From: Nicotiana tabacum
Lineage: Eukaryota; Streptophyta; Magnoliopsida; Solanales; Solanaceae
Direction of reading: 5' to 3'
DNA: 64,000 bases
Assembly (NCBI RefSeq): GCF_000715075.1
Contig: NC_134087.1
Coordinates: 103,517,161 to 103,581,160 of the forward strand
Positions 19,815 through 30,900 of this stretch are shown piece after piece. The notes under the pieces were generated by a model. It was not told the DNA's origin. It saw only the letters and a list, made by a program, of their open reading frames with translations, and did no database searches. How positions within the stretch are numbered: position 1 is the first letter of the stretch; each line of letters begins with the position of its first letter. Both the position numbers and the translations under genes were made by a program.

Positions 19815-19885
19815 CTGAAATATCAAAACATCAAGACACTGAGGTAAAATGGGGGAGTGCAAGCCAGCGTGAAATACAGGGTACC
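19815..19885 (-). other. Conserved intron in Tat1 antisense gene 1 (71 bp)
   Basis: The minus strand has donor GAAATAG/GTACCC at 19885 and acceptor ATATTTCAG/TTGGAGG at 19815. Tat2 has the same intron at 39380-39448 with identical acceptor context. Confidence 0.72.
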
Positions 19886-20054
19886 TATTTCTCCAGGCGG
19901 ATCTCATGGCTCCGGCTCCGGTCCACCTCACGTCGTAGGGAAACCACCTTGATTTCCTTTCCACACAAAGAAGTTTAAGGGATTTCTCCCAATCCAAAGT
20001 TTCCCGCAACGGGGCTTCACTATGAAGAAGCTCAGATTTAAGCTTGTCAAAGTC

Positions 20055-20135
20055 CTATGGAAGGAAGCTAAATAAAAAATTAAAAAAAAGAGAAAGGCAC
20101 GAGGCTGGAATAATCCTACAACAATCAAAACTCAC
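20055..20135 (-). other. Conserved intron in Tat1 antisense gene 1 (81 bp)
   Basis: The minus-strand donor is GTGAGTTTT at 20135 and the acceptor TTCCATAG/GACTTTGACAAGC at 20055. The Tat2 equivalent is 39620-39695, followed by the matching GCCTTTGACGAGC. Confidence 0.75.
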
Positions 20136-20376
20136 CACAAGGCTAACCGATGAGCCTCGCCGAAGGCCGAAGCAACATCCGATGGCGTACCGCCTTCAGA
20201 AGGTGGTTGATCAATTGAATCGCTTCTCCTTAACCGTTGAGAAGGAGTCGCCTCACTGCAAGCCCTTTCGCACCCCAAAGCATCTTTTTGTTTGTCATCA
20301 CTCCTTGATCCAGAGGCCAGCAATCTTTCCTCCTCCCCCGGAGGAAACAGCCTTATTTCGAAAGAACCCCCGACAC

Positions 20377-20448
20377 CTACGATAGTTGAGTTTAATAAGC
20401 CAGCAAGGAAAGCGCCATTTTCTAGGAAGCAAAATAATGGACACCTAC
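20377..20448 (-). other. Conserved intron in Tat1 antisense gene 1 (72 bp)
   Basis: The minus-strand donor is ATCGTG/GTAGGTG at 20448 and the acceptor CTATCGTAG/GTGTCGG at 20377. The Tat2 equivalent is 40193-40261. Confidence 0.72.
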
Positions 20449-21471
20449 CACGATGATTCGCCTCCCATCTCCCTTTGGACAGATCTCGCCATCGGCGCCT
20501 ATCATAAATCGAGCAAGCTGCTAGCTTATTAGACCACTCTGCTAAATCGGGGACCTCATTCGGTGACCAATGAGTTTCTACAAATATGTAACGGAAAGAT
20601 ATCATTACGGATCCTGCCCTAAGTCAAAACGATAATAGTTCGGATGAGACACTTATGTGTGAAGTTCCATTTCTCAGGAAATGGCAAAAATTCTCTAGGA
20701 ATGACATCGATCATTCGAATCTGAACGAACCGATTCATCTATCCACGGTCCTCATCCTCCTCACTGCCGACGATAGGAGCTCGAGTGGATCGACTCTGAA
20801 GAGCAATCAAACCCCGCTAACGCAGTGGCCCATATAACCTCACGAAATGGCTAAGGGTAAACTCTATCCTAGCCTTATTGGCGAAATATCTCATTGCCTG
20901 CACTATTTTCCAAAGGAAGGGATGAGCTTGCGCCAGTGTAACCTGATATCTCTGACAGAAATCAAGCGTGACCCGATCGGGGGAACACTGTGCAAAAACA
21001 TGCGTGTATATGCTCAAAAATCCCTCAACATATGTCATGACGCTCTTCTCGGGAGAAGGTACTTGTAATATCAGGCCTTCTCCCCATCCGCAGTCTTTTC
21101 TGATCGTTTCGAGGTTTTTATCTCCTACTGATGAGATGATCCTCGACACATGCTCTTGGTGACCTAGAACATTGGGAGGTCTCCCCGGTGTGTCGACTCT
21201 CCTCGAGCCAGGGCACCCCGAGTCGCGCTCACCAGACATCGGAGATGAGTCGCGATCGCCAACCGAGTGCGGAACACATGATGAACTCTCATCTACCCGA
21301 CGATCAGATGTTGATATAGCAGTCATGGCTACAGTAGAATATGAGGGAAAAGATGTGGGTCTGAGCAAAAATTTTGAATTGGGGGAGCACAAGGACTAGA
21401 ACAAAGCGTCAGGCTCTGAGGAAGAGATAGTCTATCAAAGCAGCAAAATCACCATTGGAAAGGCGGATGAA

Positions 21472-21486
21472 TGAATATATAGGGGC
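21472..21486 (-). promoter_or_regulatory. TATA-like box of Tat1 antisense gene 1
   Basis: The minus strand reads GCCCCTATATATTC about 150 bp before the ATG at 21326. The flank to 21560 is free of recognisable coding sequence. Proposed as the promoter of the antisense gene. Confidence 0.6.
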
Positions 21487-22317
21487 AAAGCATCAACTAC
21501 CCGCCTACCCAAAAAGGCCAATTAATTTTGGTCACACTCTCCTAGGGAAATGTACTGACAGAATCATCCCGGGCCCCCCTTTACCGGATCGAGGGAATGT
21601 TGCTACCTCATAGAACTCAAAACACTGCGAGGACTCGGGGGCTCTTCGATATCACCAGCACCGATCTGATAGGATTTGTCGATGTAACACCGGGGCATGG
21701 ACAGTTTGAGGGTCCCGGTTGCTTCGAGGACACATTTCGAAAGACCAACATTGAAAGTCAAAAGCCAATCCGCAAAAGTAAAGGAGCAAAGAAAAAAGAG
21801 ACTGAAAAATCTGACAAGAGGAAAATCCTTTTTTTTACATAGCCAATAACGTATCCACAAGAAACATATTTACAAAATCCATCCCCCGGGGGCTGCATAA
21901 AAAGGGAAAAAGAGGGGATGCAAAACAACTTTGGGACTACTCCTCATCACTACTATATTCTCCCACAAGTGCCAGTTCTCTCTCCAATTCGTGAGCTTCC
22001 TCGAGATCATCTACCAGGTCGATGCCTCTAGCCCCGATCTCCTCCAAGGTCTCTCTCCTCGCCTCTGCCTTATCATGATTAATGGCTCTAGCTAGCTTCT
22101 GCTCAGCTACTATCGATACGTCACGAGCTATTTTGTGCATCGTGGATGTGTCCTCCAGATAAGTGGCAGTATTTCTTTCAACCTCGGACTTGACCACGGC
22201 CAAGGCAGCAACCTCCTCGCGAGCATTCCTAAGAAGACCCAAGGATGTCGCCAACTCCTCAGTCGCTACTTCACTTTGCTTCCTCAACAAAGAAATCTCC
22301 GTGTTCAGTTAGCTAAT

Positions 22318-22410
22318 CTGTGAACCATTCTTCTCAACGTACAAAAGAAAGGTAAGCCAATTTATGTCAGAATACGGGAATAGAAGTCGGGTACAAGCAA
22401 GGCAAAATAC
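22318..22410 (-). other. Probable intron in Tat1 antisense gene 2 (93 bp)
   Basis: The minus-strand donor is GCGTAG/GTATTTTG at 22410 and the acceptor TTCACAG/ATTAGC at 22318. The frames on both sides are open and of coiled-coil composition. Confidence 0.55.
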
Positions 22411-22602
22411 CTACGCAGCAAGGTCGGCCTTTTCCTGGAGCACCGCCTCCAAAGCAGCTCGGAGCTCTCCTAGTTCTTTCCCTCCCCAAGCAGAGTGAGC
22501 CTCTGAATCCCGCAGCATCGAGGTAAGCTTCTTACACTCTTTTTCATGGTAAGAAAGCTGCTCGCGGAGCCGAAGGAAGGCATGATCGTACATATCCTTG
22601 AA

Positions 22603-22680
22603 CTGCGGCATAGCGGAAAAGTTAGAAAGGTAGAGAACGATGCCCGAGACTAAAAGAAATGCACAAAAGATGTCTATCAC
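22603..22680 (-). other. Probable intron in Tat1 antisense gene 2 (78 bp)
   Basis: The minus-strand donor is GCGGCAG/GTGATAGAC at 22680 and the acceptor TATGCCGCAG/TTCAAGG at 22603. Confidence 0.55.
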
Positions 22681-24415
22681 CTGCCGCATGAATTTCTCCA
22701 CCGCCTTGACGGCACCGGGAACATCAATATCGACACTATCACTAACACCGTCAAATATGTTGGCAATAAAGCCTCCCCCTTGGAGAGGAATCCTTTCTTT
22801 GACGATGACCGCTTCTTGAGCATCCCTCAGTTCCCCTAACGAGAGCTGGAAGCATGAGATGAAGTCGTTCATGTCGCCGACTTCCCTAAAAAGCAACCCC
22901 TACTCCTAAAAAGCTCCAATCCTCGATCCTTCGGGATTGATAGCAACGGTCCCCCCAACAGAAACTGCATCGTACCCGATTGTGCAATTTGAGGCCACAT
23001 TAACACCCTCTTCAAGGGTCTCCGATTTACGAGACCGACCGGAGTCTTCCGTTCTGGACTTAGTAGCCTCCGATTGAGGCACTTGTGAGGCTCTCGCATT
23101 CGACCCCGTCCTCTGCGTTAGCTGACATTCATCGTCATCCTCTTCCTCAGTGTTGGCATTCACCCCTGAAGTTGAAGCAGATGTCCCAGCAGTGACTCGA
23201 TGCTCGTGTGACCTGGGTTTCTTTACCGTAAGAAGGGAGACAGTTGCCTTGCCTTTTCTCTTTTTGCCCTCGTTGGGCTTTGAAGCCTCCACTTCGTCGC
23301 TAGAGGGCAGCCTGATCTGCATATTCTCGCCAAGACTTGCACAAGCGCAGTAACCGCAAGATGTCATCACTAAGGGTGCATGTAGAAATACAAATACGAA
23401 GCGTAGGCGGTAAAAAAACTCTACCATGATTCTTGGCCACTTATTGTTCCTTGTCCAGGTCGGTCCAAGATCGAACAAGATATGGGAACGCCTTGTCCGA
23501 CAGCTCGATCCATCCTGACAAATCCATAACTGCCTCAGGGTACCAAGTACCGGCTGCAGGAAGCGCAGAGAGATCGTTATTTCAAAAGAAAAGTAGTAAA
23601 AATTGGTTAAAGGAAAATTACTTACGTTGCGGAGGAAAGGGCATCTTCCAGGCCGGGATGATATCCGAGGTCTTTACCTGGACAAATCTACTCATCCACC
23701 CTCGATCCTTTCCCTCGTCGATGCTCAAGAAAAATGATTTTTTGGACCGATGATGGAGCCTGATCAAACCTCGATAAAATCGAGTTCTATACATCCTGAT
23801 CAAATGATTGAGGGTAAAAGTCTCACCCACAACCCCTTTGGTGAAATGGCGGAGCATCAATACTATCCTCCAGAAAGAAAGAAAGATCTGACCAAGCGTT
23901 ACTTGGTACTTGTCACAAAAGTCAAGGATAACCGGGTTTATCTCCGTGGGAGAGTATTCGGAAGAATTATCGGGACCCAAGGTGAAAGGGTAGGTATACA
24001 CGTAAAGGAAGCTAGCCTTATAGCCCGTTATATTCTTATTTGGATCGTGAATCTGCACCCACACTGCCTTGCTCCATCGGCAGTTTGTCCTCACCATTTG
24101 TATGTTGGTCACGATGCTAATATATTGGGACAAGTTGTCACATTGGCCCGGTGTGGATGAAGTGGTATCAATGTTAAAATCCTTTGACATATCAAGATTA
24201 GGCGGTGTACACTGTTCTAAGGAAGGAATCGCTCTAGTTTTCCCCTTAGACGATCGAGATGATGATGCAACCTCATTTCACCGAGGAACCGTTCTAGAAG
24301 TCCTAGTCATATCAATGGTAAAGATTTCTCTGAAACAAGATGAAATAGTATAGTAGACAATGGGTTCTAACTCATGAATTTGAAGATTGGGTGAAAATAA
24401 GAAGTCTCAAACGGT

Positions 24416-24430
24416 CGATATATTTATAGG
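24416..24430 (-). promoter_or_regulatory. TATA-like box of Tat1 antisense gene 2
   Basis: The minus strand reads TTCCTATAAATATATCG about 110 bp before the ATG at 24310 and about 200 bp inside the 3' LTR edge. Confidence 0.62.
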
Positions 24431-24630
24431 AACCGCCTAGGCAGCGGAAAGGGCAAACAAATATGAAGTTCGTGGTTTCCTCGATAATCGCAGTTGACGA
24501 TGACTCTTGCATCATTTTTGGAACATGGCATTTAATGCTCTTATCGATTGACGTCATAGCAATGATGACCTCAAAATGATTTCTCAAAATCGTTTCCTGT
24601 TACTTCATCCCAGAAAACACGGAGACTATC

Positions 24631-25346
24631 TATATACGATGAAATCGGAGGGTCCGATTTCTCGCCATTAAGGTGTTTTTGGGGAGTCATATCGAGATCT
24701 CGAGGTTGTGGGGTTGTGCTCGGGTTCTCTCCCTCGAGGTTCATTTACGCTCGACCCAACGACGATCCCGAGGGTAGGGAATTCCTGAGGCTAGCAGATA
24801 GCACCGGCAGAGTCTAATATCATGTCTAGCCGTCCCATCTTCGTATCTTTACAATTAATGCATTCTAGACTATGTTGTATTTCCCCTTCTATATAAAGGG
24901 GATCCTCACCACTTTGTAAAGGGATGTTGTTGCTCCAACTATTCTACACAAGATTAATAACAATTCTCTCTCTCTCTCTTTTCTTTCTAACTTACTCGTT
25001 TGAGACTACCTCTTTCATTATTGCTTTCATACTTGTTCTTCATTTATTGCTTGATATTGGCCATAAAGAGCCTCTTTCAATTATATCCTGACTGTTAGCC
25101 CCTTCCCGGTTATCCCCGATAGATCGAGCTCGAGCCCAGGCGTCCACCTCGAGGCCCTTCATCGGCTAGCCCAAGGCCCGGATAGCTTGCCTCTCGGTTT
25201 GATTATAACTCTGTTTTAGTTCGTATTTCGCCATTAAACTTCACATATCTAGCATCAACTGCTCTAATAACTAGCATAAAAATAGATCACATATTTTTAG
25301 AGTCTCATCAACAAACTTAATTGTTATTACCATTTTTAGGTAAACA
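24631..25346 (+). repeat. Tat1 3' LTR (716 bp)
   Basis: Starts TATATACGATGAAATCGG, with the canonical TG changed to TA, and ends AGGTAAACA. It is followed by the TSD cttcg. It contains the TATA box CTATATAAAG at 24889 and a (TC)n tract at 24967-24980. No clean polypurine tract is seen before it; the purine-rich CAGAAAACACGGAGA at 24611-24625 may be its remnant. Confidence 0.93.
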
Positions 25347-26799
25347 CTTCGTAGCGAGGTAAGTCTCATGTCTAACTTTGTGAGAGGAAATCTACCACGT
25401 AGGTGTTATATCTATTATGTACTACATATTGTGGGAGCTACGCACGTATGAGGTGACGAGTGTTCGTGCATATGCTAGAATTCCTTATCATGTTCGGGTA
25501 AACTTAGACTCACGCCATGCCTTAGCTATACTATTTGAGTTATTCTTGTTTGTTTAATGCTTTTATTCACATTATAACCTAAGACTAGACTCGCATAGAG
25601 TAATGAACTCGACATTTTAGATATTTGACGAGCTACTTGACTAGCCATAGAAATTGTGCTTACCTTACGAATTTCTTTCGCATTGTGCGTATTCGTCGAA
25701 AAGCTCCCTTAATTTCATAACTCACACGTATATTCGTGAGTGGGACAAGGACCCATTAAAGCTTCTTATTCTAATGGGATCAGGTGATTCGCCTCCACAG
25801 GATATTGTAGCACACTCCTATGGGATTGGGTCGTTCGCCTTAGCAGGATATTGTAACACATTCCTATGGGGTCGGGTCGTTCACCTTAGCAGGATATTGT
25901 AACACCTTCTTATAGGATCGGGCCATTCGCCTCGGTAGGATATTGTAACACACTCTTATGGGATTGGGTCATTCACCTCGGCAGTATCATATGGCACACT
26001 CTTATAGGATCATCCTATTTTCCTCGGCAGTATCATGTAACACACTCTTATGGTATCAGGTTGTTTGTCTCTGCAGTATTATGTATCACACTCCTATGGG
26101 ATCGGGTCATTCGCATTGGCAACTTCATGAAATACTCTTATGGGATCGGGTTGTTCTCCTCGGCAGAAATACTCTTATTTGGCAACTTCACTGTTTAATT
26201 ATCATGCTTTATACTTGTTTACTTTCTATTATACTTGATTTATTGGACCTCTAGTAAGTGTCGATGTCGACCTTTCATCACTACTTCTTCGGGGTTAGGC
26301 TAGATACTTATTTGGTACGCGTTGATTTACGTACTCATGCTACACTTCTACACTTATTGTGCAGGTATATATTTCTGGTGGTCTTTTGGGCGGCGCAGCT
26401 ATTACCGCGACTTTGCGGTGAGGGACATCCCATATTACGATCTGCAGCATATGGAGTCTCCATCATAATTATTTACATTATCCTGTCTATCTTGTATTCC
26501 AGACAGATGTTGTATTGTTATTGTACTTTCTAGTAGATGCTCATGCACTTGTGACACTGTATTTTTTGGGGTGTTCTAGAATTTGTTTGTGATTTCGCTT
26601 ACCGTTGAGACACTTTTAATTTATATTTTACTTAAATCATACATATCTATGATTTTTTGATGCATTGATCTCTCTATATAATAAGATTCATGATTTCAAA
26701 AATAATAAAAAGAACGACTAAGTTTGTAGTTCACAGTTGGCTTGCCTAACTGCGAGGTTGGGCGCTATCGTTACCTATAGTGGGTTTGGGGTTGTGACA
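25347..26799 (+). repeat. 5' LTR of gypsy A, right part
   Basis: Continues the LTR interrupted by Tat1, starting with the second TSD copy (25347-25351). It ends TTTGGGGTTGTGACA at 26799, just before the PBS. It holds a minisatellite (25755-26175). A TATA-like CTCTATATAATAAG occurs near 26674. Confidence 0.82.
25755..26175. repeat. Minisatellite in the gypsy A LTR (about eight units of about 50 bp)
   Basis: Each unit carries CTCYTATGGGATCGGGTCGTTCGCCTCGGCAG-like sequence and ends in a TATTGTAACACA-type linker. Units drift along the array and the last two are shortened. Confidence 0.9.
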
Positions 26800-26802
26800 G
26801 CT

Positions 26803-26814
26803 TGGTATCAGAGC
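26803..26814 (+). other. Gypsy A primer binding site (initiator tRNA-Met)
   Basis: TGGTATCAGAGC lies 3 bp after the LTR end (GACA/GCT). Confidence 0.9.
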
Positions 26815-27977
26815 CACTAGGTTAACTTAGGTCTCACAAGTCATGAGCAAGTCTAGTAGAGTCTTGCGGAGACGTCTGTACTTATCTTCTACAGGCTATA
26901 AGGCATTAAGGAGCATTTTCCCTTCTTGATTCCTCATCGTGCGATTTGATTCCATTAAAGCTTATGCCTTTATTTCCTTCCTACTCATTCTTATATGGTG
27001 TTAAGCGTTTGTTATTAATTGGGCATCGAGGAGTTGTAATGGTACTACAGATGTGGTGCAGGATGTTTCTCCTTGCGTAATCGAGTGGGCTATTATCATC
27101 ACCTTGTGGAGGGGTGTTCTGTCATTTCAACATAGGGTTGGTGTTTCCTATGATTGAGATTTGATATTTTCGAATTTGATGGAATTCTTGTTAATATTGT
27201 GGTGTCTCCATCCTTGATTGAATGCATTAAGGTTCATCGGCTTGTTGATCTTCATTTGCTTTCCTCTGGGCATGGTGTTGTGATATGGAACCTAAGAGGA
27301 AGTTATCAGAGATGGTTGTGTTTTGCGATTTTAGGATTGAGTCGGCATTTCCAGTGTTGATGGTTTGAGGGAGATGATCTCTGAGATGGTTTCTATGGTT
27401 AGGAATTTTGAATGTGATGAGAAGGGCTTGATTTTCATGTAGGAAAAAGTGAAGTATTCGATCATTGTCTTGGATGCAATACGACTTCGAGTTTCAAACA
27501 TATTGTTGGACCTTTTGGTGATGTTAATGAATGAATGGATTCTTACGGATGGCGGATCACTGTGCACCTAGGGATATTAATTGATTTCATGATGGATGTA
27601 ACTATAGTAATGACGTTGGAGGAGGTCGATACAAGGCTATACATGTGGGCTATCTCCGGCGAGCAGGTTAGCGGTTGTGTGGTTTTGATGAGGTTCCTAT
27701 GAAGAATTCTACTTTCTGCCTAACAGGGGATGCATGTACTATGATGTGAGCTTGGATCACTTGGAGAAGATGGTATGATTATTATGAGGTCGAGTGTGCA
27801 ATTGTGGCAGATAATTCGGGATATGTTATGATTAGTCCAACAAGAATTTATGAGAAATTTGGTTGAGCAATGATGTGGGATTATGGTAACTAGGAAGAAA
27901 AGGCCGTTGTGGGATCTGGATCTATTGGTTGTAGCATAAAGCTAAGTGGGGAAGACCATATGATTGAGTCACGTGGT
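26815..27977 (+). other. Gypsy A interior, left block, non-coding
   Basis: The usual leader after a Met PBS is recognisable (AGTCTAGTAGAGTCTTGCGGAG). After that there is no gag-like frame, only short interrupted frames. The block ends at the TSD gtggt (27973-27977) of the solo LTR. Confidence 0.65.
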
Positions 27978-30900
27978 TGTGAGCACGTGATTTTTGCCTC
28001 ACATGAATTACTCTTACATAATTCCAAAATTAGATTTTTTTTTCTTTTAATTGTTTGTTATTTTAGGAATTATTGTAGAATTTTTCTAATTATTTGCATT
28101 CTTTGCATGCACGTTTAATTTTAGTTAATTCATAAAAATATAAAACAATATACATTGCATTTGCATTTAGGATTTAATTTTACATTTTAGATTAATTAGT
28201 AAATTAGTTTATTTTACAAAAATGTAAAAATCACAAAAAGATAACTCATTTTTGCAATTTAGCTTCGAATTTTGTAGTCTCTCTTTAATTTGGTAATTAA
28301 TTAATTTATTGTAAATATTATTTTTAGTAATTAACCTAATTGGGTAGTATAATTTGGGTTAGGAATTAAATTAGGTTTTATCTTTAATTTGAAAAAAAGA
28401 AAAGATTTGAAATTTAAAAGAAATTTGAAAGAAAAGGAAAAAGGAAATAAAGAACATGATTTTGGGCTCTTTTAATTCAATTCCCCCAGCCCAAGAGTTT
28501 AAACTCCCTCTACCTGGGCAAAATTGGCCCAAAACCCACGCAAGGCCCGGTCCAAATCTCATCAGTGACTAAAACGACCTCGTTTTTTAGCCCCAATCCC
28601 AACCATCAATTTTCTTGATCAAACGGTCGAGAGCTAGGGTGCTTGACAATATATAACTGTTCGAACCGCCTGACCCCCCCCCTCCAACTCGTCTCTTTCA
28701 CTCCTCATTTCCCTTTTCTTCAGAGACCAAGCTAAACCCTAGCGCCGCCCTGAGTTTCTCTGCCATTGTAGCCGGCGCCGCCGCCTCCAATCCGCCCCAA
28801 ATCAACACCCCAAAAGCCTTACATCCTCCTTTTTCGAATCCTCACTCCTTTTCCCTCAAATCTTGCCAGAACCTCTCGAATCTTAAATCTATGTTCGAAC
28901 CTTAAAAATTTAAAATCAATTTCCGTTGAACCCGGTGGCATGCATCGACTCAGGCCTTTGTTTTTCACGATTAGAAGGTTGATTCACTACAAAACTGATG
29001 ATGTTCGTTTGTTCTTGATAAAGAAAAAGTGATTAGCATCAGTTTCGTGTAAGTCAGGATATCAAATGTGATTTCAAGTTAATCGGTGAGTTCTCTCCAT
29101 CTTTCTGTCCATTTTTATTTTTATTTTTACCTCTTATTCCTCTTCTTTTTCTCCTTTCCTTCGGTTAAGTTTTCACTTTAATTGAAACTCGACCAAGTTT
29201 CTGAGCTTAGAATTGAATTTGTGTTTGTTTGTTCTATTTTTCACACCTTTAAAACTTTTCTCGGATTTTTGGTATGTTTAGTTTTATTAATGTCATAGTT
29301 AAACTTCTGATTTCGTCTTGTTATTTTAGTTTCATAGTTTAGTTTAATTAGGTTTATTTCGATTTAATAACTTAGTTAATTCCATGCTCACTTGTGATTA
29401 GTAATTAGTCATTTTTGTTTAGGTTTTGTTTTAAAATCATCTGAATTGTTTTTTCTTCTCTATAGCCTTCCATAGAATACAAATTTCAGTTTGGGCTTTG
29501 GGTCGTTTCTGACACATTTGCAAAGGGCAGCCCATGCATTTTGGTTTAAGCCATTGGGTCAACTTGACCAATGGGATTTCTGAAGTAAATAGCAGGGATT
29601 TAAGGGGTAGTCTAGGAATTCCAGGTAGGGGAATCTTTAAAAACTAAATAGGAAGTTGCCTAGAAGGTGGGGATTCGGACTAATTTGAAAAACTGATTTT
29701 TAAGCTAGGGATTGAACAGCAAAAATAAAAATTCCAAAAGGGTAAAAGTGAAAAACAGAATTCATTTTAGGCTGCCCTAAGGCTTGCCTATAAAGGTACT
29801 CTTTCTTCATTCACAAGGCGGAGGGGAGAGACTAAAAAAGAGACTGAAAAGTAACAAAACGGCTGGACTTTTCCAAGCTCTAAAAACATTGAAATTTTGC
29901 TGAAATCTGATTTCTGGCTTCTAGTTTTTGCTTCCCTTTTGGTTCATAAGAATTTCTGAAAGATCAAAATCAAGTAGTTGGATTTTTTTTGTTTGGTATT
30001 GCTGGCTAAAAATGGTTTGAGTTGCTGGGTTTCTGCACTATTACATTACTGTTTTCTGCTACTGTTGTTTCTTCCCAGCTTCAGGCTAAATTTCTGATTC
30101 ATTTCTACTGTATTCAGGTACACGTTTCTGAATTTTACCTAATGTGAGGCCTGATTTGAAGTCGAATTGGAAATCTGGAGCTTTAAGCATAGTCTCAACT
30201 TGTTTTGTCCATAGCTTTAGTTTTATTTTGTTTATTTACATTGTTCTGGGTTATATGGTGCATTGTATTCTGCTGGTTGTTGACAGTATTCTTCTAAGAG
30301 CTGAATTTGGTTTGTAATAAGGGGAATTCAATTTTCTATCAAATATCTCATAGTTAAATGTTGGTTTTTGATAACTGAACCTCTATCATTGTATTTGATC
30401 TTGAACTGTCACGAAATTTAGTTAATGGCTTGCTTAGTCAAATCAGTAGTTGGATTTTGCATTTAACCATGTTAAATAGTATAATGTGGACTGCCTTTGA
30501 ATTCTCTTTACCTTGTATTTCAGTTGAATTATTATTAGTATGTTTGTAGGGCACAAATAACCCTTTACTTTAGGGGATGGTTCTTAAGCTAATAGTTAGT
30601 AGATCTAGGCAGTATTTCCCTTTTGAAATCCATGTTCCTATGATTTATGCTTGAGATTTAGGTTATTAAACTTGGTGTTTTAAATAATGGACATATAATG
30701 TCAACCTCCCTAGGATCTATGAGTTTAATTGAGGTTCAGATCCTCATGTTTTGGTTTAAAGATAGTTTGAGCTTTTAAATTAAAGTGGCATACTGTGCGA
30801 TTGGTGTTATTGGAATAACTGAATTTAAACAATATTTTTATTTCAAAATGGTGACATGGTTTAGTGATGTTGCACCCCTTACCTTATTTTCTTTATTTGA

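Larger units (their letters stand above)
19229..21326 (-). pseudogene. Tat1 antisense gene 1: globular domain plus coiled coil, intron-containing
   Basis: Start chosen at 21326 (MTAISTSDRRVDES) because Tat2 has a matching ATG context at 41135 (MAAMPKF). Residues about 80-170 form the shared domain: DCGWGEGLILQVPSP, YVEGFLSIYTHVFAQ, LDFCQRYQVTLAQAHPFLWKI, FTLSHFVRLYG. The next exon gives SPNEVPDLAEWSNKLAACSIYDRRRWRDLSKGRWEA, matched by Tat2. The last exons are Glu/Lys/Ala-rich coiled coil ending in the acidic DVEDSEEG. Probable introns lie at 20377-20448, 20055-20135 and 19815-19885. A homopolymer C tract near 19270 disturbs the C-terminus, and a donor near 20658 is mutated. No function is known to me. 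The domain resembles Transposase_28 (putative gypsy-type transposon), unconfirmed. Confidence 0.72.
21937..24310 (-). pseudogene. Tat1 antisense gene 2: diverged tandem paralogue of gene 1
   Basis: The probable start is the ATG at 24310 (MTRTSRTVP), followed in the same frame by one TGA (probably from CGA). An internal ATG at 24190 gives MSKDFNIDTT. The shared domain is clear: CRWSKAVWVQIHDP, YKASFLYVYTYPFTL, LDFCDKYQVTLGQIFLSFWRIV, FTLNHLIRMYR. Later exons (about 23478-22906) are Ser/Lys/Glu-rich low complexity (EGKKRKGKATVSLL). The exon at 22896-22681 contains FISCFQLSLGELRDAQEAV. The C-terminus (22290-21937) is a coiled coil ending SSDEE. Probable introns include 22603-22680 and 22318-22410. 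Tat2 retains only the C-terminal end of this gene. Function unknown. Confidence 0.7.
14977..25346 (+). mobile_element. Tat1: complete Tat-like Ty3/gypsy element lacking pol, with two antisense genes (10,370 bp)
   Basis: Two LTRs of 718 and 716 bp (14977-15694 and 24631-25346) are flanked by a perfect TSD, cttcg. The interior has gag on the plus strand, a repeat-rich spacer (17340-19200), and then two accessory genes on the minus strand (about 19229-21326 and 21937-24310). I see no protease, reverse transcriptase, RNase H or integrase, so it is non-autonomous. Tat2 (34015 on) has the same architecture. Gag type and antisense genes near the 3' LTR are features of the Tat lineage in plants; the lineage placement is an inference because RT is missing. 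Confidence 0.93.

Noticed and set aside
25755..26175. Regular array that might be mistaken for a CRISPR
   Set aside because: Units are contiguous and degenerate with no unique spacers, inside a plant LTR.
28700..28800. Possible first exon of a host gene (GC-rich GCCGCC block)
   Set aside because: It lies within a solo LTR with perfect TSD and no long open frame follows. Kept only as a finding about possible capture.
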